From Microcoleus sp. FACHB-68 (GTDB lineage Bacteria; Cyanobacteriota; Cyanobacteriia; Cyanobacteriales; Oscillatoriaceae): 64,000 nucleotides of DNA. The notes under the pieces were generated by a model. The model did not search any database. It was not told the DNA's origin and was given only the letters and a program-made list of their open reading frames with translations. The stretch spans positions 1 to 64,000 of the forward strand of contig NZ_JACJOT010000006.1 of assembly GCF_014695715.1 (NCBI RefSeq), written 5' to 3'. Position 1 is the stretch's first letter, and each line of letters starts with the position of its first letter. Below are positions 19,625 through 28,928 of this stretch, piece after piece. The position numbers and the translations under genes were made by a program.

Positions 19625-20935
19625 TTAAGAACTAAATTGACGAAACAGGCTGGCCAGAATCGTATTAGAAAATAAGAATCCTTCCGGGTCACTCAGGCGC
19701 AGTTGGCCAAATGCTGGCGGGTTTTGTCCGAGGGAAACCGCGCTCGGCACTCCATCTGGGTTTAAGATTTCTACCCATCCTTGCCGGTGATAGGGTTGCA
19801 AACACGTCAAAATCTTTTCTAGGGTGCCGGTCCCAAATTTTTCGGCTAGTCCAGACAAGCTCAACCCTTCTGCCAGCCGTAACCCCAACATCAAAGTTTC
19901 CAGCAGAATATCCTGAAAACACTCAGTGCCGGCATCCTCTATTTCGCTTGCCCCATTCTGCTTTGCGCCTTCCGAGTGCAGCCATTCATAATATTCCCAC
20001 GTCTTGCGAGGTCGCGTAAATCGCCGGCCTTGAACATAACTGGTTGCACCCATGCCAAAGCCAAAGTAAGGCCGGTTTTGCCAGTACACTCGATTATGCC
20101 GGCATTGATAACCAGGCTTGGCGTAATTAGAAATTTCGTAATGTTCGTAACCGGCACTTGTTAAGATTTGCTGTGCTAGTCGGTACATTTGAGCAGCCAT
20201 TTCATCTCCTGGCAAGGGCTGAACACCGGCTTGATAGTAACGATTAAAGGCTGTATTTTGCTCAACGATCAAATCGTAACTTGAAATATGAGCCGGTGAA
20301 ATCGCCACCGCTGCTTCTAGCGAAGCTTTCCACAGATCAAGGTTTTGATGGGGCAACCCAGAAATTAAGTCGATACTGAAATTGTGAAAATCTACCTGGC
20401 GAAGCATTTCCACTGCTTCCAAAATGTCTGAAACTGTATGAGAACGGCCACACACACCTAACAGTTCATCTTGAAACGCTTGCACGCCTAAACTCACCCG
20501 ATTTACCCCAGCCGTTCGATAGCCTTCGAGTTGTTCCAGGGTAAAGGTTCCTGGGTCCATCTCCATCGAAATTTCAGCGCCGGCAGCTAGGCCAAACTCT
20601 TGCTCAAGTGCTTCCAAAATACGCCGGATCTGGCCGGCTGAAAGCAGAGAGGGAGTGCCGCCACCAAAAAAAATTGTCTCTAGTGGCAGAGATTTTGAGC
20701 GGAGAAGCGGTTGACAAGTTGCTGAAGTTGTGCATACTTCTTGCAACAGCATCTCAACATATTGTTGAATTGTGCCAGAATTCTCACCATTTTTGCGATC
20801 CCCAACCACAGAAACGGGAAAATCGCAGTAATAACAGCGACGCCGGCAGAAGGGAATGTGAAGGTAGGCAGCAGTCGGAACACCTGATGTTAAAGAGCTT
20901 GGAGGCGTTGGAGTATAAGCTATTGCACTATTCAA
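19625..20935 (-). CDS. hemW: Radical SAM haem chaperone HemW
   Basis: Coproporphyrinogen III oxidase-like radical SAM protein. The 4Fe-4S motif CRRRCYYC uses Cys30, Cys34 and Cys37, directly after YLHIPF, and is followed by the GGGTPSLL motif that contacts SAM and by EMDPGTF and NRVSLGVQAF. A HemN-type C-terminal domain covers about 320-430. The 436-aa length and early position of the motif fit HemW (YggW-type), thought to deliver haem, rather than the HemN oxidase, which has a longer N-terminus. It lies downstream of nothing on its own strand and its start faces the PIN-TRAM gene, so both promoters share about 190 bp. Confidence 0.85.
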   Translation of the reverse strand: MNSAIAYTPTPPSSLTSGVPTAAYLHIPFCRRRCYYCDFPVSVVGDRKNGENSGTIQQYVEMLLQEVCTTSATCQPLLRSKSLPLETIFFGGGTPSLLSAGQIRRILEALEQEFGLAAGAEISMEMDPGTFTLEQLEGYRTAGVNRVSLGVQAFQDELLGVCGRSHTVSDILEAVEMLRQVDFHNFSIDLISGLPHQNLDLWKASLEAAVAISPAHISSYDLIVEQNTAFNRYYQAGVQPLPGDEMAAQMYRLAQQILTSAGYEHYEISNYAKPGYQCRHNRVYWQNRPYFGFGMGATSYVQGRRFTRPRKTWEYYEWLHSEGAKQNGASEIEDAGTECFQDILLETLMLGLRLAEGLSLSGLAEKFGTGTLEKILTCLQPYHRQGWVEILNPDGVPSAVSLGQNPPAFGQLRLSDPEGFLFSNTILASLFRQFSS

Positions 20936-21126
20936 GGGAGGTAAAAAACCAGAATTTGCTAAATGTGACGGGAATCTTTACTAATGCTGAGGGGGTAAAC
21001 GAGAAACTGAATGCAAAACCTCTAAAGATATAATAAAACCAATTCTATCTTTGCGATGAGTTTAACGGCTAATCGCTCCTAAATTCCCCCCTGGGAATTA
21101 AATCCGAAATTTATCGGTTTAAAACG

Positions 21127-22209
21127 ATGCTTGATGCAATCATTATTCTTTCATTCATCCTAGCAGCAGCAGGAATCGGTTTCTACGGGGTAGAACTGCT
21201 TCCTAGCAGTACGATGCAACAGGTAACGAGTATAGAGGGGTTGCGCTTGGTAACAACCGGCTTTGGGGCGCTGATTGGCGTTGCCGTCGGCTTATCGGCG
21301 CAAACCACCTATCGGCGGATGGAAGCGCAGATCCGCCAAATGCCGGTAGAAATGCTGCTGACGCGTGCGGTTGGTTTAGTCATTGGCTTATTAGTTGCCA
21401 ACTTAATGCTGGCCCCGCTTTTCTTGCTGCCGATTCCCCGTGAGTTTGCCTTTATTAAACCCTTAGTGGCTGTGGTTGGCAGCATCCTGTTTGCCTTCAC
21501 CGGCGTCACTTTGGCAGACAGTCATGGTCGCGCCTTCTTACGCTTGATCAATCCGAACAGTGTGGAATCCATCCTGATGGCCGAAGGCACCCTCAAGCCG
21601 GTGGCAACCAAAGTTTTAGATACCAGCTGCATTATTGATGGTCGCATCGAGCAGTTGCTAGAAACTGGATTTGTTGAGGGTCAAATTCTTGTAGCGCAGT
21701 TTGTGCTACAGGAATTGCAACTTGTGGCTGATGCTTCTAACGATTTAAAACGCGTGAGAGGCCGGCGCGGTTTGGATATCCTCAAGCGGCTAATGGAAAC
21801 GTATCCAGACCGGATTGTGATCCATTCAGCAGACTACGAAGATATCAACACAGTGGATGCTAAATTAGTCCGTTTAGCACAAGAAATTAACGGCACCTTG
21901 CTGACAAATGACTACAACTTAAGTAAAGTTGCCAGCGTCCAAAAAGTGCCGGTGTTGAATATCAATGACTTAACCCAAGCTGTACGTCCGACTTATCTTC
22001 CTGGCGATAATATTGACCTAAAAATCGTTAAAGAAGGGAAAGAACCGGCTCAAGGCGTGGGTTATTTAGAAGACGGCACAATGGTGGTTGTTGAAGAAGG
22101 TGGCATCCACATTGGCGGCGAATTGCGCGTCGTCGTGACATCCGCACTACAAACGTCTGCCGGTCGGATGATTTTTGCCCGTCCCCACGCATCAGCCGTT
22201 ACTGGATAA
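21127..22209 (+). CDS. PIN-TRAM domain membrane protein
   Basis: YacL-like protein. The first 130 residues hold about four transmembrane helices; a PIN nuclease fold follows (about 160-285) starting KVLDTSCIIDGRI with Asp165 and ending with the acidic TNDYNLSKVA strand; a C-terminal TRAM domain (about 290-350) may bind RNA. PIN domains are metal-dependent RNases, and the conserved acidic residues appear intact, so activity is plausible, though the target is unknown. The family is widespread in cyanobacteria and Firmicutes. The zinc-ribbon gene begins 10 bp after its stop, so the two are likely co-transcribed. Confidence 0.9.
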   Translation: MLDAIIILSFILAAAGIGFYGVELLPSSTMQQVTSIEGLRLVTTGFGALIGVAVGLSAQTTYRRMEAQIRQMPVEMLLTRAVGLVIGLLVANLMLAPLFLLPIPREFAFIKPLVAVVGSILFAFTGVTLADSHGRAFLRLINPNSVESILMAEGTLKPVATKVLDTSCIIDGRIEQLLETGFVEGQILVAQFVLQELQLVADASNDLKRVRGRRGLDILKRLMETYPDRIVIHSADYEDINTVDAKLVRLAQEINGTLLTNDYNLSKVASVQKVPVLNINDLTQAVRPTYLPGDNIDLKIVKEGKEPAQGVGYLEDGTMVVVEEGGIHIGGELRVVVTSALQTSAGRMIFARPHASAVTG

Positions 22210-22219
22210 TTTGGAGGCA

Positions 22220-22402
22220 ATGGCTCGCAAATTCCGAATAAAACTCTGTGACTGCTGTCATCAAACTGCCCCGGTTCTCTATCGTGTTCAATACGATAAG
22301 TCGGGGCAGTGGTTTTTTGTTTGTAAAGAATGCTGGCCGCAGGTTAGTCAAAATAATCCTTTCTACGTTTATGGGGGCACTTGGAAAGCAGAGAAAAGGT
22401 AA
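22220..22402 (+). CDS. Small zinc-ribbon-like conserved protein
   Basis: A 60-residue basic protein with two CxxC knuckles, Cys10/Cys13 and Cys35/Cys38, spaced like a zinc ribbon. The ATG at 22220 has a strong GGAGG seven bases upstream, better than any earlier start in the frame. It sits 10 bp behind the PIN-TRAM gene. Function unknown; small proteins of this look occur in many cyanobacteria, where an RNA- or protein-binding role would be a guess. Confidence 0.75.
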   Translation: MARKFRIKLCDCCHQTAPVLYRVQYDKSGQWFFVCKECWPQVSQNNPFYVYGGTWKAEKR

Positions 22403-22683
22403 AATATTTAAACCATATTTTTTAACCCTAAATAATAGCTAGTTGGCTCGTCCTACCTACATGAGTTAATAGTTAATTTAAGAGAAAATAGGAATACAAA
22501 ATAATTTTATACTTTTAGCCTGTTTAAAATAGCTGAAATTTTAAGCAAGCGATCTAAGCAGAAGTTTACTGCTTTTGGCAGATATTATTATTGCTATATA
22601 TTCCCAAGGATAGGAGTTTCATCAGAACTCAAATCGTAGGATTGCAAGTAGACCAACAAAATGTTGTATCTGGTGTTTGACTT

Positions 22684-22893
22684 ATGGACTTGAAGTATAA
22701 GTGGAAAAATGGCTATAAGCCGAGTCGAGATGAGGCGGCACGAAATGAGTCCCTGCTGGACGAGGGACAGTTTAAGAGCGACAAAGACCGGCAGCTAGCA
22801 GAACAAGAGGCGAGAAAGCATTTAGGCGTGCCGGTGCGAACCTCAGATGAGAGTGCGTCTGTACTGCCTCACGCCGCTCCGCCTCCAGAATAA
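22684..22893 (+). CDS. Small hydrophilic protein of unknown function
   Basis: A 69-residue frame rich in charged residues (DEAARNESLLDEGQF, then QEARKHLGV) with a Pro-rich tail. There is no clear Shine-Dalgarno sequence before the ATG, and the 280 bases before it are AT-rich and featureless. The amphipathic composition makes it look like a real cyanobacterial small protein, but I do not recognise a family. It is convergent with the VWA gene. Confidence 0.5.
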   Translation: MDLKYKWKNGYKPSRDEAARNESLLDEGQFKSDKDRQLAEQEARKHLGVPVRTSDESASVLPHAAPPPE

Positions 22894-23025
22894 AGCAAGT
22901 TGTTTTCTTTTCGCGTAAATAGCACAGAGGTACGCAGCATTATAAATTTTCCGCTGCGTACCTTTGCGATCTTTTCTGACTTGCTTGCCTTAAAAAAAAC
23001 CGGCCTGCGATTTTCACCGGCTTGA

Positions 23026-24264
23026 CTATTGCAAAACAGTTTTAGAAACAATGCGAGTTTTCTTGCGATCAGCTTCTGAAAGTTCTTCCCCTGATTGCAA
23101 TTGCGTTGCACTGCTTTGCAATACCGTCGCCGCACCTTTATCTCCCATTTGCAGCGCCGTTTTCGCGGCTGTTTGCAACATTGTAGCGGCACCGGCTCGA
23201 TCGCCTTGTTGCAATTTCGCCTCTGCCAGTTGAGTTTGCCGGTATTTTGCCAAAGCGAGAATGTGCTGCTGTACTTCTGGGTTAATTGCCGGCTGGTAAA
23301 CACTCAGGAAGTTAGCATCCACCGGCACCACTTCCGAGAGTACCCCTTCAACACCGGCAGCAGGGTCATCATAACGGATTTGCAGATTGGCAATCGTTTG
23401 CCGGCCTTGTGCCAGCTGCGCGAGGTAAAGGTTAGCCAAAATCACTCTGGGTGCATCCTTCATTAAGTCTCCCAAACGCACCACAATCCGATCTGCCTCT
23501 CTTTGCACCGGCAATTCAATCGCATCGGGGATCACCTGAGCGATCGGTTTGAGTTCCGCGAGGCGCACCTTCGGCATTAATGACAGCAACAGGTAAGCAT
23601 TCGTTAGTCCCACAGATTGAATGCGGCTAAACAGCCGGCTAAACACATCGATCGCTTGATCGGGACGCTCAATATAAGCCAAATTACCGCCGGCAGCATC
23701 GGCAATCTTTTCCAAAATATCTTGATTCCAGTGATCACCAAACCCCAGCGTATTTAGTGTGAGTTTGTGATCAGTTGCCAGTTGAGCCAGCTTCAAACAA
23801 CGGTTATTATCGCCGTGTTCATTCTCGCCATCTGTGAGGAGAAACGCTTGGGAAATCCTATCTTTTTTGCCTTTAGCCAGTTCATCAATTCCCAGCTTCA
23901 AACCCTCATCAATGGCAGTACCGCCTTCAGGATGAAGTTTATCAATCTGCTTTTTAACCCGCCCCCGATCTTCAATCGCCTGATTTGAGACAATGACTTT
24001 AGCCCTGTGGTCAAATGCCACCACCGAGAGGCGATCACCCGGATTCAGCCTATCTACAAGGCGATGCGCTGCTTGTTTCACCGTTTCCAGGGGTCGCCCA
24101 CTCATCGAACCACTGTGATCCAAAATCAAACACAAGTTGAGGGGCACATTGCGATCCATCTCAGCAGCGATCGCAGAGATCGAAATCGATAGCTGACGCT
24201 GGCTGCTTGCCTGAGTGGCATCAACGTTAGAATCATTTAAGGCCGGTTGCAAACTTACTTTCAT
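23026..24264 (-). CDS. von Willebrand factor A domain protein
   Basis: A VWA fold (about 40-215) with an intact metal-ion-dependent adhesion site: DHSGS (Asp49, Ser51, Ser53), a Thr in EGGTAIDEG and an Asp in LLTDGENEHGD. It is followed by a beta-rich domain (about 225-320) and an Ala/Gln-rich helical C-terminus (330-410). No signal peptide or membrane segment, so it should act in the cytoplasm, probably as a protein-binding module. I use the ATG at 24264, which has AGGA ten bases upstream; an in-frame TTG two codons earlier is the longest possible start. The partner is unknown. Confidence 0.88.
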   Translation of the reverse strand: MKVSLQPALNDSNVDATQASSQRQLSISISAIAAEMDRNVPLNLCLILDHSGSMSGRPLETVKQAAHRLVDRLNPGDRLSVVAFDHRAKVIVSNQAIEDRGRVKKQIDKLHPEGGTAIDEGLKLGIDELAKGKKDRISQAFLLTDGENEHGDNNRCLKLAQLATDHKLTLNTLGFGDHWNQDILEKIADAAGGNLAYIERPDQAIDVFSRLFSRIQSVGLTNAYLLLSLMPKVRLAELKPIAQVIPDAIELPVQREADRIVVRLGDLMKDAPRVILANLYLAQLAQGRQTIANLQIRYDDPAAGVEGVLSEVVPVDANFLSVYQPAINPEVQQHILALAKYRQTQLAEAKLQQGDRAGAATMLQTAAKTALQMGDKGAATVLQSSATQLQSGEELSEADRKKTRIVSKTVLQ

Positions 24265-24507
24265 AATCAAATCGTTCCTGCGAAACTCAATACCGATAGG
24301 AATGACATCATAGGCAAATACTAGCGTTACGCAGAGCGCCAGCAGCGCTTTCGAGCCATCTCGTTATTACTCAGCATAGGCTAGGGGGCGAGAAAATGAC
24401 GAAGCCATCTGCCGGTAGTGAAATTACTCCTCGACCGTTCCTCCTGCGTTCACACCATCACGCTACTATGTTAGAGATAGTGTCATCATTTCAGGCAACC
24501 ATCAGCA

Positions 24508-25194
24508 ATGAACTCACCCATCAAGGCTGTTCAATCGAGCCAATACGGAGATGCCTACTATAGGACACCCCCGCCAGATTTACCGTCCCTTTTATTGAAG
24601 GAACGCATTGTTTATCTGGGACTGCCGCTAGTTTCACCAGATGAGTATAAAGATCAGCTAGGGGTAGACGTAACAGAGCTAATTATTGCCCAATTGCTCT
24701 ATTTGCAATACGATGACCCAGAGAAGCCTATTTATATCTACATCAACTCTACCGGCACTTCTTGGTATGGTGGAGATTCCATTGGTTTTGAAACAGAAGC
24801 CTTTGCAATCTGTGACACCATTAGTTACATAAAGCCTCCCGTTCATACCATTTGTTTGGGTCAGGCAATGGGCACGGCAGCAATGATTTTATCAGCCGGC
24901 ACGAAAGGATGTAGAGCGAGTTTGCCCCACGCTACGATCATTCTGCACCAAGCTCGCAGCCGCACACGGGGTCAAGCCACAGACATTCAAATTCGGGCAA
25001 AAGAAGTCTTGGCAAATAAAGCGACAATCGTGGAGATTTTCGCAAAAAATACGGAACAGTCGGCTGAAAAAATTTCCAAAGATATGGACAGAATGTTCTA
25101 CATGACCCCCTATCAAGCCAAAGAATATGGCTTGATCGACCGGGTTTTAGAAAGTTCTAAAGACCTGCCTACACCCGTCCCCGCTGTAGTCTGA
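24508..25194 (+). CDS. clpR: ClpR, non-catalytic ClpP-like subunit
   Basis: A ClpP-fold subunit that assembles with ClpP3 into the mixed proteolytic core found in cyanobacteria and plastids. Aligned to ClpP3 downstream, the nucleophilic Ser of MAAS is Gly (GQAMGTAAM), and the catalytic Asp of DRDYF is Met (DRMFY), while the His in LHQ is kept. It therefore cannot cleave peptides, as expected for ClpR. Length 228 aa is normal. clpP3 starts 31 bp after its stop, the conserved clpR-clpP3 operon order. No promoter is obvious in the 240 bp before it. Confidence 0.93.
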   Translation: MNSPIKAVQSSQYGDAYYRTPPPDLPSLLLKERIVYLGLPLVSPDEYKDQLGVDVTELIIAQLLYLQYDDPEKPIYIYINSTGTSWYGGDSIGFETEAFAICDTISYIKPPVHTICLGQAMGTAAMILSAGTKGCRASLPHATIILHQARSRTRGQATDIQIRAKEVLANKATIVEIFAKNTEQSAEKISKDMDRMFYMTPYQAKEYGLIDRVLESSKDLPTPVPAVV

Positions 25195-25225
25195 GTTGTA
25201 TACCCGCTAAAAGCAAGAGACTCCT

Positions 25226-25822
25226 ATGCCCATTGGTATTCCTCAAGTTCCCTACCGCCTCCCAGGCCAACCTTACACCCAGTGGATTGATATCTACACT
25301 CGCCTTTCTCTGGAAAGAATTATTTTCCTGAGTCGAGAAGTCAATGATGGAGTTGCAAATTCTATCATCGCTCGGATGCTTTATTTAGATTCCGAGGATC
25401 AAGGCAAAGATATTCTTCTGTACATCAATTCTCCGGGCGGTTCGGTAACAGCCGGCTTGGCGATTTATGACACAATGCAGCACATTAAATCAGATGTGGT
25501 GACAATTTGTGTGGGAATGGCAGCCTCAATGGGTGCGTTCCTCCTCACTGCCGGCACCAAAGGGAAGCGACTCGCACTTCCCCACGCACGGATCATGATC
25601 CACCAACCCCTTGGCGGTGCTCAAGGACAAGCTTCAGACATCGAAATTGAAGCCAGAGAGATCATCCGCACTCGCCGGCAACTCAATGACATGATGGTAC
25701 AGCGAACCGGCCAACCTCTCTCTAAAATTGAGAAGGATACCGACCGCGATTATTTCATGTCTGCTCAAGAGGCGAAAGAATACGGCTTAATTGACCGAGT
25801 CATTGAAGAGCGTCCCGCCTAA
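25226..25822 (+). CDS. clpP: ATP-dependent Clp protease proteolytic subunit ClpP3
   Basis: Serine peptidase subunit of the ClpP3/R complex, which degrades unfolded or tagged proteins delivered by ClpC. The triad is complete: Ser101 (GMAASMG), His126 (MIHQPLGG) and Asp175 (DRDYF), spaced as in E. coli ClpP. The protein is 198 aa with the usual YINSPGG hydrophobic strand region. It is second in the clpR-clpP3 operon. In Synechococcus this complex is essential, which is family knowledge. Confidence 0.95.
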   Translation: MPIGIPQVPYRLPGQPYTQWIDIYTRLSLERIIFLSREVNDGVANSIIARMLYLDSEDQGKDILLYINSPGGSVTAGLAIYDTMQHIKSDVVTICVGMAASMGAFLLTAGTKGKRLALPHARIMIHQPLGGAQGQASDIEIEAREIIRTRRQLNDMMVQRTGQPLSKIEKDTDRDYFMSAQEAKEYGLIDRVIEERPA

Positions 25823-25969
25823 AACACCGGCATGAGTTGGGGCAAGACTGACGCAAGCAGGGGAGGGTAAGAGCGGTTGTATTTTTCCCCCCTCCCCCCC
25901 TGTTTCTCAAAAGCGTAAGTCTCGAAAGGGTTGCCCTTGTTAGATTTGTTCTCAGACATAAATAAGCGT

Positions 25970-26004
25970 GGCAGAATCTTTATAAAGAGAGATTCTGCCT
26001 TTTT
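25970..26004 (+). terminator. Rho-independent terminator between clpP3 and the J-domain gene
   Basis: GGCAGAATCT (25970-25979) pairs with AGATTCTGCC (25990-25999) followed by a T5 run. It ends only about 12 bases before the J-domain ATG, so it overlaps that gene's leader and may attenuate it as well as end the clp message. Confidence 0.75.
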
Positions 26005-26015
26005 CGTGGAAGTGA

Positions 26016-26639
26016 ATGAACATTGCAGACTGCTACCGACTGTTGGGGTTGACTTCAAAAGCAAGTCAAGCGGATGTGAAGGCGTCTTTCCGGCGTCTGG
26101 CGCGGCTTTATCACCCGGATGTGAACACCGGCGACCGATATGCCCATGAGAAATTTATTCGGCTGCATGAGGCGTATAAGTTGCTGTTAGAGGTTGCCAA
26201 GCCAGAACCCGAACCGTTGAGGCAGCCGCAAACCACGCCGGCAGCTAAAAAAGAGCCGGTGGTAACAGTGCGCCGGCAGCCGGCGGCAACGCGAGTAACT
26301 CCCAAAGAACCGAAGTTTCAAGAAAACTGCCAACTATCAGACTTTGAGCGGCAGATGAAGGAAAATTCGTACATACAGTTGCAGTATTTACTTAAATCGC
26401 AACGCTTTCCCCGTGCGATCGCACTCGTTGAAGGGTTAGCGCAACGTCTTCCCTACGATTCAGAAGTGCGGCAGTGGCAGGCGATCGCTTATCAGCGCTG
26501 GGGCCGGCACTTGATTGGGGAGAAACAGCTCGATAAGGCAAGAATTTATCTGAAAAAAGCCCTCCGTACCGACCCCCACAATCGTTCTTTGTGGTCGGAA
26601 GTGGAACGAGATTTTCGCCGGCTGGAGAAGATTTTTTGA
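26016..26639 (+). CDS. DnaJ-like J-domain protein with TPR-like C-terminus
   Basis: Co-chaperone that would stimulate an Hsp70. The J domain spans about 2-65, with the essential HPD at 33-35 (LYHPDVNTG). A Pro/Arg linker (70-105) joins a C-terminal helical region with TPR-like repeats (about 120-205, including QWQAIAYQRWGRHL and ARIYLKKALRTDPHN). It lacks the Gly/Phe and zinc domains, so it is a type III J protein that probably has a specific client. GGAAG sits just before the ATG. The terminator hairpin immediately upstream suggests its own promoter or attenuation control. Confidence 0.88.
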   Translation: MNIADCYRLLGLTSKASQADVKASFRRLARLYHPDVNTGDRYAHEKFIRLHEAYKLLLEVAKPEPEPLRQPQTTPAAKKEPVVTVRRQPAATRVTPKEPKFQENCQLSDFERQMKENSYIQLQYLLKSQRFPRAIALVEGLAQRLPYDSEVRQWQAIAYQRWGRHLIGEKQLDKARIYLKKALRTDPHNRSLWSEVERDFRRLEKIF

Positions 26640-27303
26640 AGTTCTCTGCCATTGCAATTGTCTCCTATGCTTTGAAGATTTTTGACGACTTTAAAACTCT
26701 TAACACCTACACAGATTCAACTTTGCTTATTTTTATAAGTTTAAAAGTTTTTTTGCCAGCTTCAAAATCTAGGTTGGGCTGAGCAATCCAACATCTGAAC
26801 GACTTATCTATGTTGAGTTTCGCGTTGCTTTACCCGGCAAGCTCATCTGTCGGCTTCTTTTCTTAAATTGAGAGCCTTCAGGTCAAAAAATGCTGTGTAG
26901 GAGGCAAGATACTGAATTTAACGCGTGATGCCGGCTTCAACAATTATTGAATGATTACACTAGGTAAAAACTTTTATAATCGTTATTTTTTTTTAACAAT
27001 ACTCAACAGTAGCAAAGCCGGCTTGCTCACTCCTCTTCCTACCGAGTGAAGGCTCTTCTATCTAAAGAATGAGCCTGAGATTAAGTTTGTATGTGCTTTT
27101 TAATCAAAAATGCTTTACAGCAAATCGCGCCGAATGAAGTTATGGTGGAACATTTTGCCCCCACAGGTTTGAAAGATATTTGCCTTTAAACCCCTAATAT
27201 TTTGCTTTTTTTACAAACTCATTCTTTTGAAAGAGCCATTTTCCTGTGAGATTCCCTAGACTTAGTTCAGTAAGTAAAAAGTTTTGAAACCCTTAAAACA
27301 GCC
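26640..27303. other. Intergenic region, AT-rich, no gene seen
   Basis: About 660 bases without a supported gene. A consensus -10 hexamer TATAAT lies at 26975-26980, but no matching -35 is found at normal spacing and the next gene begins 320 bases later. The rest is AT-rich with stops in all frames. Confidence 0.5.
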
Positions 27304-27633
27304 ATGAAACAAGAAAGTAAAAACCAAACAAATCAACCAGTCAGTGAAGATTGGCATTCCCGCACAGAGCCGACAGCTAAGGAAAAAAACTTAACGGCAA
27401 ATCCGGGAGATGTAATTTCTCCTGAAGCTCAAACTATTGAAGAAAAGGCTAAACAAGTCGCTGTAGATTCACCCGATATTACAGGTGATCAGATTACAGT
27501 ACCGACTTACTTTATTGTGGAATACCCGGATGGTGAGAAAAAGGCGCTCCACCACGTACACGACGCTGAAGCAATTTCTGATGTAATCCGACAAGCTCGC
27601 GTTGATGAAGATGGCAATCGAGTTTGGTGGTAA
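27304..27633 (+). CDS. Conserved-looking small acidic protein of unknown function
   Basis: A 109-residue protein in two parts: a disordered hydrophilic N-terminus (about 1-55) and a compact C-terminal part (about 60-109: PTYFIVEYPDGEKKALHH, then an EAISDVIRQARVDEDGNR helix-turn) that looks folded. The ending RVWW is distinctive. No membrane segment or signal. I do not recognise a family. A stem-loop follows 7 bases after the stop. Confidence 0.65.
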   Translation: MKQESKNQTNQPVSEDWHSRTEPTAKEKNLTANPGDVISPEAQTIEEKAKQVAVDSPDITGDQITVPTYFIVEYPDGEKKALHHVHDAEAISDVIRQARVDEDGNRVWW

Positions 27634-27639
27634 TCCTCT

Positions 27640-27677
27640 GAAAGCTCTTGCTTAACGCTTAACAAGCAAGGGCTTTC
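27640..27677 (+). terminator. Stem-loop after the 109-aa gene
   Basis: GAAAGCTCTTGCTT pairs with AAGCAAGGGCTTTC with one mismatch around a 10-base loop. There is no clean T run after it, so it may protect the 3' end rather than be a classical terminator. Confidence 0.5.
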
Positions 27678-27778
27678 CAATTTCTGACTATCCTGTTGAG
27701 TGTGACTGTTAAATGTTTTTACTTTGTCTAGACAAGGTAATAAAGCTTAATTTAAAATAAAAATAGGCTATTTTTTTA

Positions 27779-27830
27779 TGGGGTGCTGCCGGCACAATAA
27801 ATCCTCATCCAGAAATCATGCAGCACCCCA
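27779..27830. repeat. Perfect 11-bp inverted repeat
   Basis: TGGGGTGCTGC (27779-27789) and GCAGCACCCCA (27820-27830) are exact complements around a 30-base loop containing GCCGGC. It lies between two convergent genes and may form the 3' end of either transcript, though no T run is on either side. Confidence 0.55.
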
Positions 27831-27971
27831 ATAATTAAAGCCAATTATTAAATATAAAATTTAAGGAAACCCAGTTTTTTTCAAGTTGGGGGCTACAGCG
27901 ATTGTATTGTAATCGCTCATCGTTTTAAATCGGTTGCCCTTAACTTTTTCGCCGCTGTTAGTTCACCCACT

Positions 27972-28595
27972 CTATAGAACTTTGTTGGCAATTACTAGCT
28001 CCAGCAACGTGCCGGCGATTGCACTTAAGGGAAGAATTAAATCTACTTTTCCTGTGGCAATAGCAGCCTCTGGCATACTGAAATACTCGCAGCTAGCTTC
28101 ATCTTGAGCGATGACTAAGCCACCCTGCTTTTTGATGGCAACCACCCCTAAAGCCCCATCACTTAGTTTGCCAGTCAGCACAACTGCGATTGCTCGTGTT
28201 TTAAAACTGGCTGCGACTGAGGCAAACATTTTAGTGGCTGCAGGGCGCACAAAATTCATCTTTGGCTCATCTGACAAACATATTGTTCTGTCTGCCTTAA
28301 TCAGCAGGTGCTTGTTGGGGATAGGAGTGTAAACGGTTCCTGGGCGTAGGCGTTCCCCGTCTTCTGCCGGCTTAACCCGCAAAGCCGTGCGCCTAGCGAG
28401 GATTTCAGCCATATAGCTGGGGTAGTCGGCACTTAGATGCTGCACTAAGGTAATCGCTGCAGGAAAGTCTGCCGGTAAGACAGATAAAATCTCGCTAATT
28501 GCTTTTAGCCCCCCCTGAGAAGTGGCGATCGCGATTAAAGAGAAATCGGCTTCGGGGAAATCAGATAAGATTGCCGGTCGCGCCTGCTTGATCAC
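27972..28595 (-). CDS. Stand-alone CheB-type methylesterase domain
   Basis: Chemoreceptor glutamate methylesterase/deamidase domain without the usual receiver domain (207 aa against about 350 in full CheB). The catalytic triad is visible: Ser26 (ATSQGG), His53 (LVQHLS) and Asp146 (GKLSDGA). The start is GTG, supported by AAGGA seven bases upstream. It opposes CheR, whose gene lies 23 kb away. Without a receiver its activity would not be phospho-gated in cis. No CheA or receptor is adjacent. Confidence 0.88.
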   Translation of the reverse strand: MIKQARPAILSDFPEADFSLIAIATSQGGLKAISEILSVLPADFPAAITLVQHLSADYPSYMAEILARRTALRVKPAEDGERLRPGTVYTPIPNKHLLIKADRTICLSDEPKMNFVRPAATKMFASVAASFKTRAIAVVLTGKLSDGALGVVAIKKQGGLVIAQDEASCEYFSMPEAAIATGKVDLILPLSAIAGTLLELVIANKVL

Positions 28596-28928
28596 GTTTT
28601 TTCCTTGATAGATAGCTCACCAATGCAAGCTCTGGGCTAGTGAACTACCTATCATGACAATTTCCTTTAAATTACTCATTCTTAGAAATCAGCTTGATTC
28701 CTACTAATCATGGGTAATTCTGTGGGATTTATCTGACTCTATGAAATTGTACATAGGCTAGCAAACTATTACTATTATAGCTTATGTTCGCTAGCGCACA
28801 TAAGGAAATCACAAAAGCATAGAGTCTTTACCGGCAGCCGCCGACCGAGGCAAATGCTGGGCCTGCGTTCTGTCAGGTGGTAGCAGGATGAGGATGACAG
28901 AAGAAAAAATTGGGAACGATCAAGCTGT
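28596..28928. other. Intergenic region, no feature recognised
   Basis: About 330 bases between the ATP-grasp gene and the CheB gene, which are on the same strand. It should hold the CheB 5' leader's upstream region only in part and the ATP-grasp 3' region. No terminator, repeat or small gene is convincing. Confidence 0.5.

Noticed and set aside
22869-23303. 144-codon minus-strand frame inside the VWA gene region
   Set aside because: It is out of phase with the VWA protein, Lys/Arg/Cys-rich and has no motif; a shadow frame.
26640-27303. TATAAT at 26975-26980 as a promoter
   Set aside because: No -35 at usual spacing and the next gene is 320 bases away; left as a comment in the intergenic entry.
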